13,946 bases of DNA from JANNFX01 sp031380225 (GTDB taxonomy: Bacteria; Pseudomonadota; Alphaproteobacteria; Rhizobiales; Hyphomicrobiaceae). The stretch is taken from the NCBI GenBank assembly GCA_031380225.1, contig JANNFX010000201.1, positions 1-13,946 of the forward strand. Reading direction: 5' to 3'. A model generated the notes under the pieces. That model did no database searches, was not told the origin of the DNA, and saw only the letters and a program-made list of their open reading frames with translations. A program made the translations under genes and the position numbers. Positions 6,822 through 13,110 of this stretch are shown here, piece by piece; within the stretch, counting starts at the first letter, position 1, and every line of letters starts with the position of its first letter.

Positions 6822-8063
6822 CTAAACCGGTTCGCCTTTGAACAAGCGCGGAAGTTCGCCGGAGAGTCCGGCGGCTTCGCGAACGAACATGTCTTTGAGC
6901 GCCGGTGTGCGATCAACAATGCCGAGGCCGGCATCGCGGGCAGCGCGCAGCACCGTGTTGTCGTTCGAAAATAGCCGGTTCAGGCCGTCGAAAGCGGCGG
7001 CGGAAACAGTTGAATCAAACCGGCGCCACGACTGATAGCGATCCAGAACTTCGCTGCTACCGATATCAACCCCGAGCCGCGCTGCCCCTGCGATTGCATC
7101 GACTAATGCCGCCGCATCGCGCAGACCCAAGTTCAAGCCCTGCCCGGCAATCGGGTGCACCGTATGCGCAGCATCACCGATAACCGCAAGGCGCTGGGCG
7201 GTGTAACTACGCGCAAGGTGCAAATCGAATGGCCATGATTGACGCCGGCCTTCGAGTGATAAGGCGCCCAGGCGGCCGCCAAAGCGTTGATCGATTTCGT
7301 CAAGAAATGCGGCATCGTCGAGGGCTAAGATGCGGCGGGCTTCAGCCTCATCTTCCGACCAGGTGATGCATGACCGGTTGCCGGTCAGTGGCAAAATAGC
7401 GAACGGCCCTGCCGGTAGAAAGTGTTGCACGGCACGGCCTTGATGCGGCTTTTCATGCGCAACAATGGTGACAATACCGATTTGGCCGTAACTGCGGCTG
7501 ACAGATTTTATGCCAGCGAGATCGCGCAAAGCGGATGCGCGGCCATCAGCAGCGACCGCAAGACTGGTTTGAAGAATGCGGCCAGAGACGAGGCGCAGCG
7601 TGGCGGCTGCTCCGTTGTTCTCGAAACTCAGGATCTCGTCCGGCGCTATAACGGTGATGTCTGCTTCGCGCCGGACGCCGTCAAGCAGCGCTTTCAGTAT
7701 GGCGTTGGCTGGGACGATGTGAGTTGCTGGTTCGCCTTGATCGACATGGTTGTCATAGGACAGCACGACAGGACGGATACCGGCGTCGAGGCTGGAATCG
7801 GTGATGTCAATGGCAACGACCGGCTGAGCTTCAGATGCGATCGCTGACCAAACGCCGAGCGATTGCAGCATTCGCCGTGAACCGGCTGAAACGGCAAAAG
7901 CGCGTGGTGACGGCAGCAGCGGTGCGGTACCTTCAGCTGCCCGGTCGATCACAGCGACTGACAGCTCGCCGGGGAATGTGCGCGCAACCGGCAGTGCGAG
8001 CGCCAGACCGGCAAAGCTGGCACCTGAAATTGCGATATCAAATCTGTTGTTGTCAGGCGTCAC
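6822..8063 (-). CDS. UbiH/UbiF/COQ6-family FAD-dependent ring hydroxylase
   Basis: This encodes 413 residues of the flavin monooxygenase family that hydroxylates the ubiquinone precursor ring. The N-terminal dinucleotide fold starts FDIAISGASFAGLALAL, where the usual GxGxxG reads GASFAG (residues 14-19), with Ser in place of the second motif glycine. A DG motif (VAADGRASALRD, about residues 170-181) follows. The family signature VIGDAAHTVHPIAGQGLNLG is at residues 294-313. The start is the GTG at 8063, because GGAAGGAAG lies just upstream and relatives begin shortly before the FAD motif. The frame stays open to 8216 but would run through a palindrome and past the tesB start. Which ring position it hydroxylates cannot be told. 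It converges on dapF and diverges from tesB. Confidence 0.88.
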   Translation of the reverse strand: MTPDNNRFDIAISGASFAGLALALPVARTFPGELSVAVIDRAAEGTAPLLPSPRAFAVSAGSRRMLQSLGVWSAIASEAQPVVAIDITDSSLDAGIRPVVLSYDNHVDQGEPATHIVPANAILKALLDGVRREADITVIAPDEILSFENNGAAATLRLVSGRILQTSLAVAADGRASALRDLAGIKSVSRSYGQIGIVTIVAHEKPHQGRAVQHFLPAGPFAILPLTGNRSCITWSEDEAEARRILALDDAAFLDEIDQRFGGRLGALSLEGRRQSWPFDLHLARSYTAQRLAVIGDAAHTVHPIAGQGLNLGLRDAAALVDAIAGAARLGVDIGSSEVLDRYQSWRRFDSTVSAAAFDGLNRLFSNDNTVLRAARDAGLGIVDRTPALKDMFVREAAGLSGELPRLFKGEPV

Positions 8064-8066
8064 ATG

Positions 8067-8075
8067 CTTCCTTCC
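8067..8075 (-). promoter_or_regulatory. ribosome binding site fixing the GTG start of the ubiH-like gene
   Basis: Read on the minus strand this is GGAAGGAAG, 3 nt before the GTG at 8063. The purine run extends far enough for normal pairing at 6-8 nt spacing. An ATG overlapping the GTG is out of frame and followed at once by TGA, so GTG is the only sensible start near this site. Confidence 0.6.
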
Positions 8076-8116
8076 CCCTCTCCCCGTTGGAGTCACGGGC
8101 GCGACTGGGAGAGAGG
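8075..8116. repeat. imperfect palindrome between ubiH-like gene and tesB
   Basis: CCCTCTCCCC (about 8076-8085) faces GGGAGAGAGG (8107-8116) with a two-base insertion in one arm. It resembles extragenic CCCTCTCCCC...GGGGAGAGGG repeats found in many proteobacteria. It occupies the 5' leader region of the ubiH-like gene. Confidence 0.4.
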
Positions 8117-8130
8117 ACGTTGTTGTCCGC

Positions 8131-8160
8131 TTGACAGTTCCGGTTTCGAACCGGTGATAT
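8131..8160 (+). promoter_or_regulatory. candidate tesB promoter with inverted repeat in the spacer
   Basis: A perfect -35 hexamer TTGACA lies at 8131-8136. The best -10 at 17-18 nt spacing is weak (TGATAT, 8155-8160). The spacer contains CCGGTT-TCG-AACCGG (8140-8154), a perfect 6-3-6 inverted repeat that could be an operator. The tesB ATG is 38 nt downstream. Confidence 0.4.
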
Positions 8161-8197
8161 CTCCGTATAAGAATCGCACAGACGCGAAGGGGACGCA

Positions 8198-9085
8198 ATG
8201 CAATCGGCTGGCACATCGGCTAACGGCTCCGCACTGGAAGCCCTGCAGTCTGTACTCGATCTCGAGACTTTAGAGGTCAACCTGTTCCGGGGAGTCAGCC
8301 CGTCAGATGGCTGGCAGCGCGTTTTTGGCGGGCAGGTGCTGGGTCAAGCCCTGGTGGCAGCCGTGCGCACCGTCGATGACGCCCGCAACGTTCATTCATT
8401 GCACGCTTACTTCCTACTTGGTGGCGACCCGAAACACCCGATTATCTATGATGTTGAGCGCACCCGCGATGGTGGCAGTTTCACCACCCGGCGGGTGAAG
8501 GCGGTGCAGCATGGCCGCATCATTTTCGCGATGAGCGTGTCTTTTCATAAGAACGAGCCTGGTTTTGAGCATCAGACCGTTATGCCGGACGTGCCCGGCC
8601 CCGACGGCTTGATGAACGTCAATGGCATGCTGAAAGCCCGCCTGGCTGAGATGCCCGAGGCGATGCGCGCCTACTGGTCACGCCCGCACGCTTTTGAGTT
8701 CCGCCCGGTCGACGTGCAGCGCTATTTGAGCCGCGAGCCAGGACCGGGGCAGCAACACATCTGGTTGCGGGCTAACGGGTCTCTGCCCGACGATCCCCGC
8801 ATTCACGCGAGCATGCTGGCCTATGCCTCTGACTTCACGCTGCTCGACACGGCGCTCATCCCGCACGGCAAACTGTTGTTTGATCGCGATCTGCAGTTGG
8901 CGAGCCTTGATCACGCTATGTGGTTCCACCGCCCGTTCCGGGTAGATGATTGGCTGCTCTACGCCCAGGACAGTCCCTCGGCGACCGGCGCGCGGGGGTT
9001 TTGCCGGGGCAGCGTGTACACGCGGGACGGCCAACTGGTGGCCTCAGTTGCCCAGGAAGGCATGATCCGGCAGCGCCCAGAATAG
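8198..9085 (+). CDS. tesB: acyl-CoA thioesterase II
   Basis: This encodes 295 residues of TesB, a double hot-dog enzyme that hydrolyses medium- and long-chain acyl-CoA to free fatty acid and CoA in the cytoplasm. The first hot-dog holds FRGVSPSDGWQRVFGGQVLGQALVAA (residues 30-55) and HSLHAYFLLGGD (66-77). The second holds YASDFTLLDTALIPHG, SLDHAMWFHRPF and VASVAQEGMIR. By alignment from memory with E. coli TesB (Asp204, Thr228, Gln278), the catalytic residues are Asp212, Ser236 and Gln286; a Ser replacing Thr keeps the hydroxyl. Length is normal. The ATG at 8198 has GAAGGGGA upstream. It reads towards glnK, but a 244-bp gap with its own promoter signals separates them. The tesB-glnK-amtB order is, as I recall it, common in Rhizobiales. 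Confidence 0.94.
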   Translation: MQSAGTSANGSALEALQSVLDLETLEVNLFRGVSPSDGWQRVFGGQVLGQALVAAVRTVDDARNVHSLHAYFLLGGDPKHPIIYDVERTRDGGSFTTRRVKAVQHGRIIFAMSVSFHKNEPGFEHQTVMPDVPGPDGLMNVNGMLKARLAEMPEAMRAYWSRPHAFEFRPVDVQRYLSREPGPGQQHIWLRANGSLPDDPRIHASMLAYASDFTLLDTALIPHGKLLFDRDLQLASLDHAMWFHRPFRVDDWLLYAQDSPSATGARGFCRGSVYTRDGQLVASVAQEGMIRQRPE

Positions 9086-9185
9086 CAGACTAAAAAATAG
9101 GCATAAGTTATTAATTGAATAAAAACTAGGCAATCCTCCGTCGCCTGTGCACAGCTTTGCATCAAACGCCGCGAAAAAAAGTATT

Positions 9186-9204
9186 ATATAACAAAGTGTT
9201 ATAT
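9186..9204. promoter_or_regulatory. perfect AT-rich inverted repeat upstream of the glnK promoter
   Basis: ATATAAC-AAAGT-GTTATAT forms a perfect 7-5-7 inverted repeat ending 13 bp before the -24 element of glnK. It could be a regulator site or only part of the AT-rich upstream DNA. It does not match the NtrC consensus. Confidence 0.4.
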
Positions 9205-9217
9205 CTAAAATTAAGAC

Positions 9218-9233
9218 TTGGCACGGGTCTTGA
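9218..9233 (+). promoter_or_regulatory. sigma-54-type promoter of glnK-amtB
   Basis: TTGGCACG-N4-TTGA matches the -24 element perfectly and the -12 element except for the final GC, which is GA here. The spacing of the -24 GG (9220-9221) and -12 GA is the required 10 nt. Transcription would start near 9244, giving a leader of about 86 nt. Sigma-54 with NtrC is the known control of glnK-amtB in proteobacteria. No convincing NtrC site was found upstream. Confidence 0.6.
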
Positions 9234-9329
9234 GTTGCTCTTGTCCGGACCGCCCCAACGGAGGCTTTGGGGCCTATTCCGCAACCCGTTCCGGCTACCG
9301 CCGGGACCAGTCCGACAGGGGGCGTTCGC

Positions 9330-9668
9330 ATGAAGTTAATTACCGCCATCATCAAACCTTTCAAACTCGAGGAGGTCCGCGCGGCGCTGACCGATCTCGG
9401 CATCCAGGGCATGACCGTCACGGAAGTGAAGGGCTATGGCCGCCAGAAGGGTCACACCGAAATTTACCGCGGTGCTGAATATGCCGTCAGCTTTTTGCCG
9501 AAGGTGAAAATCGAGGCAGTGGTGGCCACGGCGCTGGTCGAAAAAGCCATTGAGGCCATCTCGAAGTCAGCCAAGACCGGCCAGATCGGCGACGGCAAGA
9601 TCTTTATCTCCTCCATCGAGCACACAGTTCGAATCCGTACTGGAGAGACCGACGACGTCGCGCTCTAA
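9330..9668 (+). CDS. glnK: P-II nitrogen regulatory protein GlnK
   Basis: This encodes 112 residues of a P-II signal protein, a cytoplasmic trimer that senses 2-oxoglutarate and ATP/ADP and blocks AmtB when nitrogen is plentiful. It begins MKLITAIIKPFKLEEVR. The T-loop runs about residues 37-55 with the uridylylation site Tyr51 in YRGAEYAVSF, and ends with the P-II signature region TGQIGDGKIF (83-92). Length is exactly standard. The ATG at 9330 follows CAGGGGGCG. An in-frame start at 9267 is rejected because it would add 21 residues not found in P-II proteins. It is named GlnK rather than GlnB because amtB follows 54 bp downstream in the same direction with no terminator between. The sigma-54-like promoter at 9218-9233 fits induction under nitrogen limitation. 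Confidence 0.95.
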   Translation: MKLITAIIKPFKLEEVRAALTDLGIQGMTVTEVKGYGRQKGHTEIYRGAEYAVSFLPKVKIEAVVATALVEKAIEAISKSAKTGQIGDGKIFISSIEHTVRIRTGETDDVAL

Positions 9669-9709
9669 GCGCCTCAACTTCCAATCCAACTTAGATCCAA
9701 AAAAACGAT

Positions 9710-9713
9710 GGAG
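9710..9713 (+). promoter_or_regulatory. ribosome binding site deciding the amtB start
   Basis: GGAG lies 9 nt before the ATG at 9723. It overlaps the upstream ATG at 9708, which itself has no purine-rich site. The start giving MKSRDIARC is therefore preferred over MEFLTMKSR. Confidence 0.55.
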
Positions 9714-9722
9714 TTCCTGACG

Positions 9723-11207
9723 ATGAAGTCTCGAGACATAGCGCGGTGCGTTGGCCTAATGGGCTGTGCTGCCGCTGTTGCCCTGCTGGTTGATCCAGCA
9801 CTTGCCGCCGATGCGCCGCCGCCTCCCGTTCCAAACAAAGGCGATACCGCCTTTATGATGATCTGCTCGGTCCTGGTGCTGTTGATGACAGTTCCGGGAT
9901 TGGCGCTGTTTTACGGCGGCTTGGTGCGCACCAAAAACATGCTGTCGATGTGCATGCAGGTTTTCGCTACGCTGTGCTTGGTCGCCGTGCTTTGGATTTG
10001 CTACGGCTATTCGATGGCCTTTACCAACGGTGGGCCACTGAATAACTTTGTCGGCGGCTTCGGCAAAGCCTTCCTGACCGGCGTCGATTCAAATTCGATT
10101 GCCGCCACGTTCTCCAACGGCGTTTATATTCCAGAGTACGTCTACATCGTGTTCCAGATGACGTTCGCGTGCATCACGCCAGCGTTGATCTTGGGCGCAG
10201 TCGCAGAACGTATCAAGTTCTCGGCGGTGATGCTGTTCATGGCACTGTGGGTCACGTTCATCTACTTCCCGATTGCGCACATGGTCTGGTATTGGGGCGG
10301 TCCGGATGCGTTCGGAAATGCTGCGAAGGCACTCGCCGAAGCATCAGGAACAGAAGCCAAGGCTGCTGCTCAGGCCGCACTTGACGGTGTACTTGCTGAC
10401 GCGGGTCAGGCTTTCCAATGGGGCGCGCTTGACTTCGCCGGCGGCACCGTTGTTCACATTAACGCTGGTATTGCTGGTCTGGTCGGCTGCTTGCTGCTCG
10501 GCAAGCGCGTCGGTTATGGCCGCGAAGCCATGCCTCCGCACTCGCTGACAATGTGCATGATCGGCGCTGCCCTGCTCTGGGTCGGCTGGTTTGGCTTTAA
10601 CGTCGGCTCGAACCTCGAAGCCAACGCTTTCGCTGGCCAGGTAATGATCAACACCTTCGTCGCCACAGCCGCTGCGGCTTTGTCATGGATGGTTGTCGAA
10701 TGGGTTGCGAAGGGCAAGCCGTCACTGCTCGGTCTCGTCTCGGGCGTGGTCGCAGGTCTTGTTGCAATTACACCGGCCTGCGGTTTTGTTGGCGTCATGG
10801 GCGCGCTCGTGCTCGGCCTGTTCGTCAGTGTCGTCTGCTACGTGTTCTGTTCGACAGTCAAGCATGCATTTGGTTATGACGATGCGCTCGACGTGTTCGG
10901 CATCCACTGCATTGGTGGCATCATCGGTGCTCTCGCAACTGGACTGTTGGTCAACCCGGATTTCGGCGGCACCGGCATTCCGGACTACATCACCAAGCCG
11001 GGAGAACTCGCAGTTGGCGCTTACGATCTGGTAACCGCGATGACAGCGCAAGCTAAAGCTGTTGGTCTGACGCTGTTGTGGTCGGGTGTCGGCTCGCTGA
11101 TCTTGTTCAAGCTGGTCGATCTGATTGTTGGTCTGCGTCCGGCTGAAGATGTCGAGCGCGAAGGCCTCGACATCACTGACCACGGCGAACGCGCTTATAA
11201 CTACTGA
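9723..11207 (+). CDS. amtB: ammonium transporter AmtB
   Basis: This encodes 494 residues of the Amt/Rh ammonium channel, a trimer in the inner membrane. Residues 1-29 look like a cleaved signal peptide (GLMGCAAAVALLVDPALAAD). The core has the expected 11 helices, starting FMMICSVLVLLMTVPGLALFYGGLV. The structural aspartate is Asp237 in ALDFAGGTVVHINAG, and the twin pore histidines are His245 and His395 (DVFGIHCIGG), matching E. coli Asp160, His168 and His318. An alanine-rich insert at about residues 197-231 lengthens a periplasmic loop, as in other alphaproteobacterial AmtB proteins. The C-terminal tail GLDITDHGERAYNY is the typical GlnK-contacting end. The ATG at 9723 is preferred over 9708 because of GGAG at 9710-9713. 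It is the second gene of the glnK-amtB operon and is followed by a strong terminator. Confidence 0.96.
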   Translation: MKSRDIARCVGLMGCAAAVALLVDPALAADAPPPPVPNKGDTAFMMICSVLVLLMTVPGLALFYGGLVRTKNMLSMCMQVFATLCLVAVLWICYGYSMAFTNGGPLNNFVGGFGKAFLTGVDSNSIAATFSNGVYIPEYVYIVFQMTFACITPALILGAVAERIKFSAVMLFMALWVTFIYFPIAHMVWYWGGPDAFGNAAKALAEASGTEAKAAAQAALDGVLADAGQAFQWGALDFAGGTVVHINAGIAGLVGCLLLGKRVGYGREAMPPHSLTMCMIGAALLWVGWFGFNVGSNLEANAFAGQVMINTFVATAAAALSWMVVEWVAKGKPSLLGLVSGVVAGLVAITPACGFVGVMGALVLGLFVSVVCYVFCSTVKHAFGYDDALDVFGIHCIGGIIGALATGLLVNPDFGGTGIPDYITKPGELAVGAYDLVTAMTAQAKAVGLTLLWSGVGSLILFKLVDLIVGLRPAEDVEREGLDITDHGERAYNY

Positions 11208-11228
11208 TTGAAGTACGGCCTACCGGCC

Positions 11229-11245
11229 AGGCCGCCTTGCGGCCT
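11229..11245 (+). repeat. GC-rich hairpin in the amtB 3' untranslated region
   Basis: AGGCCGC-CTT-GCGGCCT is a perfect 7-bp stem with a 3-nt loop, starting 22 nt after the amtB stop. It has no T-run, so it is not itself a terminator. Confidence 0.6.
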
Positions 11246-11246
11246 G

Positions 11247-11285
11247 AGCCTGCGGATAAATGTAATAAACATTTTTCCGCAGGCT
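11247..11285 (+). repeat. long stem-loop in the amtB 3' untranslated region
   Basis: AGCCTGCGGA (11247-11256) pairs with TCCGCAGGCT (11276-11285), and AAATGT (11258-11263) with ACATTT (11269-11274) around the loop AATAA. One T-T mismatch separates the two stems, giving 16 pairs over 39 nt. It is not followed by T residues. The upper stem is AT-rich and the lower stem GC-rich. Confidence 0.7.
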
Positions 11286-11347
11286 GGTGCCGGATCAGCT
11301 CCTCCTCCCTCCCCGAGCACTGCTTCCAAGAACTTTGCTCGACCTTG

Positions 11348-11381
11348 GCCCGGGCTCATCGTCGAGCCCGGGCTTTTTTTT
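11348..11381 (+). terminator. intrinsic terminator of glnK-amtB
   Basis: GCCCGGGCTC and GAGCCCGGGC form a perfect 10-bp stem (11348-11357 with 11364-11373) around the 6-nt loop ATCGTC. Eight T residues follow (11374-11381). It lies 140 nt after the amtB stop and before the GTAG-bounded repeat. Confidence 0.92.
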
Positions 11382-11386
11382 ACTTT

Positions 11387-11522
11387 GTAGGGTGGGTTAA
11401 AGACGCATCATGCGCAGCATGAGGCGGCGTAACCCACCAACGAACGCAAGGCCAGAGCAAGCCTTGAGATGGTGGGTTACGTTACGTCATGCGTTGCATG
11501 ACTTGACTTTAACCCACCCTAC
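11387..11522. repeat. 136-bp nested palindrome with GTAG ends (REP/BIME-like)
   Basis: The ends are perfect 16-bp inverted repeats, GTAGGGTGGGTTAAAG at 11387-11402 and its reverse complement at 11507-11522. Inside are two 48-bp hairpin units, 11391-11438 and 11471-11518. Each is bounded by GGTGGGTTA and TAACCCACC and each has a palindromic core TCATGCGnnGCATGA (11408-11422 and 11487-11501). A 32-bp spacer separates the units. Paired REP sequences with GTAG at the foot of the hairpin are the classical targets of REP-associated tyrosine transposases. No transposase gene is in the window. Confidence 0.8.
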
Positions 11523-12043
11523 AAGATCACGATCTCGGTTTTTCGGGAGAGCAAAGGCACGATGCGGCGCATATCGGCAGCGCGAACGGCAATGCAGCCT
11601 TCTGTAGGCTGGAAGCCATTGCGGGCGATGTGCATGAAAATGGCACTGCCTGCCCCTTTCAAGCGCGGGCGATCGTTATGGCCGATGACGATCACGACGT
11701 CATAAAGTTGATCCGCCCTCCACATGTGCTCGGCACTCGCCAAGTAGGGGTGCTTGACCAGCCTATTGTAATTCGGATCGCTGGCCGCATCGCACCAACC
11801 GTCACCGGGAGCAATGGCCCGCGCCGGCAACCCGGAGCGTGGCCGGAAGCCCTTGTCGGCCCTGTAAAACAATTGCCGCAACGCAAAACGGCCCATAGGC
11901 GTCGCTCCGTCGCCCTCGCGTTTGCGTGCCGTTACGCCAGAGCGGCCCACGGCGCAAGGAAAGCTGATCGGACCGATCACCAATCGCCCGTTTGTGCACC
12001 AGCGGGATCGCGTCATCACGAAAATTTTACGAGGCATTGCCAT
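11519..12043 (-). CDS. L,D-transpeptidase (YkuD-fold) family protein
   Basis: This encodes 174 residues of a short YkuD-type protein common in alphaproteobacteria. Such enzymes link or modify peptidoglycan stem peptides through a catalytic cysteine. The catalytic region is FMHIARNGFQPTEGCIAV with Cys150 and His138. The usual SHGC(I/V)R signature reads TEGCIAV here. The N-terminal part ISFPCAVGRSGVTARKREGD and TPMGRFALRQLFYRADKG is typical of this subgroup. From the chosen start at 12043 (GGAGCCGGAAC upstream on the minus strand) no signal peptide is visible, and the open frame further up does not supply one, so export is unproven. The stop codon TAG lies inside the terminal GTAG of the palindromic element at 11387-11522. 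The gene is divergent from the response regulator, with 127 bp between starts. Confidence 0.82.
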   Translation of the reverse strand: MAMPRKIFVMTRSRWCTNGRLVIGPISFPCAVGRSGVTARKREGDGATPMGRFALRQLFYRADKGFRPRSGLPARAIAPGDGWCDAASDPNYNRLVKHPYLASAEHMWRADQLYDVVIVIGHNDRPRLKGAGSAIFMHIARNGFQPTEGCIAVRAADMRRIVPLLSRKTEIVIL

Positions 12044-12170
12044 ATGTTCCGGCTCCGTTGATCTCAAATTGCCTCTTCGATTGCATCGATCAATTATGGC
12101 AAGTACGGCTGTCATGCTAGGGCTGCCGTCAATACTGCAGCCTGCCAACGGCCAAACCGGAGCTTTAAGA

Positions 12171-12857
12171 ATGGGAAATGCGCGCAAGGTGTTGCTGGTT
12201 GACGATGACGAGGACCTGCGCGGGTCGCTCCGGGACCAGCTCGTCATGCACGATGAGTTTGAGGTCGTTGAAGCCAACACCGCCACCAATGGCATGGAAA
12301 AGGCCAAGAACGGTCAGTTCGAATTGGTGGTGTTTGACGTCGGCCTGCCCGATATGGACGGCCGCGAGGCGGTCCGGGCGCTACGCAAAGGCGGCTTCCG
12401 GACGCCGATCATTATGCTCACCGGAAACGTCACCGACGCCGACCAAATCCTCGGTCTCGATGCCGGCGCCAACGACTACGTCACCAAGCCATTTAAGTTT
12501 TCAGTTCTGCTCGCCCGCATCCGCTCACAGCTTCGGCAGCATGAGCAAAGCGAAGACGCCGTGTTCTCAATCGGGCCTTATAGTTTTAAGCCGGCCGCCA
12601 AGCAACTGAACGACGAGAAGGGCGGCAAGATCCGTCTGACCGAAAAAGAAACGTCGATCCTGAAGTACCTCTACCGCCAAGGCGACAAGGTCGTGGCGCG
12701 TGACACGCTGCTGCACGAAGTCTGGGGCTATAACGCCGGCGTCACCACGCATACGCTAGAGACGCACATCTACCGCCTGCGCCAAAAGATTGAAAAAGAC
12801 CCATCGACGGCGGAGATCCTGATTACGGAAGCGGGGGGTTACAAGCTGGTGCCGTAG
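12171..12857 (+). CDS. OmpR/PhoB-family response regulator
   Basis: This encodes 228 residues of a two-component DNA-binding regulator. The receiver domain (residues 5-120) has the acidic pocket Asp11-Asp12, phospho-acceptor Asp56 in VVFDVGLPDMDG, switch Thr84 and Lys106 in VTKPF. The C-terminal winged helix (about 130-228) contains IRLTEKETSILKYLYR, LLHEVWGYNAGVTTHTLETHIYRLRQKIE and a final GGYKLVP. The ATG at 12171 has GGAG 8 nt upstream; the open frame further upstream overlaps the divergent transpeptidase gene and is rejected. No histidine kinase is nearby, so it is an orphan in this window. The tight conservation of the wing region reminds me of the alphaproteobacterial cell-envelope regulator CenR, which would suit a cell-wall gene next door, but that identity is only a guess. 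Confidence 0.93.
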   Translation: MGNARKVLLVDDDEDLRGSLRDQLVMHDEFEVVEANTATNGMEKAKNGQFELVVFDVGLPDMDGREAVRALRKGGFRTPIIMLTGNVTDADQILGLDAGANDYVTKPFKFSVLLARIRSQLRQHEQSEDAVFSIGPYSFKPAAKQLNDEKGGKIRLTEKETSILKYLYRQGDKVVARDTLLHEVWGYNAGVTTHTLETHIYRLRQKIEKDPSTAEILITEAGGYKLVP

Positions 12858-13110
12858 CGGAGTGGCTGGCATTGATTAAAGCCGTTCGCGCTCCGGTCTC
12901 CGTCATTCAATGAACTCGATCGCACTCATGGGCATGTCTGGCTCTACTCATGGCGAAGCCTGCGAAGCATGGGTGGCGAGGATACGCGCAAGCCCGGAAT
13001 TAAGGGCATATTTAAGCTTGCCCGGATCCCCGCCCTTTCCCGCAAGGGACCTCCCAAGTGGTTGCGCCGGGATGACGACCCTTGGGGTATTGAACGACTG
13101 TGTCAGAACA
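12858..13110. other. gap between converging response regulator and Crp/Fnr genes
   Basis: No gene was found in these 253 bp. A REP-like repeat lies at 13022-13077. The part before it contains several short CATGGG/CATGGC-type repeats (about 12927-12975), without a clear unit. No intrinsic terminator was seen for either gene. Confidence 0.5.
13022..13077. repeat. REP-like palindrome, kind 2, with enlarged loop
   Basis: It begins CCGGATCCCCGC and ends GCGCCGGGATGACG, the same edges as the copy at 197-230. The distance between arms is larger, and the interior has its own small hairpin (CCCTTTCCCGCAAGGG, about 13033-13048). It lies between two converging genes. Confidence 0.6.

Noticed and set aside
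8064..8216. 51-residue extension of the ubiH-like protein
   Set aside because: It would read through an extragenic palindrome and beyond the start of divergent tesB, whereas the GTG at 8063 has a strong ribosome binding site and fits family length.
9146..9161. TGTGCACAGCTTTGCA as an NtrC binding site for glnK
   Set aside because: The half-sites resemble TGCA but the spacing between GC pairs is about 10 nt rather than the roughly 13 nt of the TGCAC-N7-GTGCA consensus, and the flanking bases do not match.
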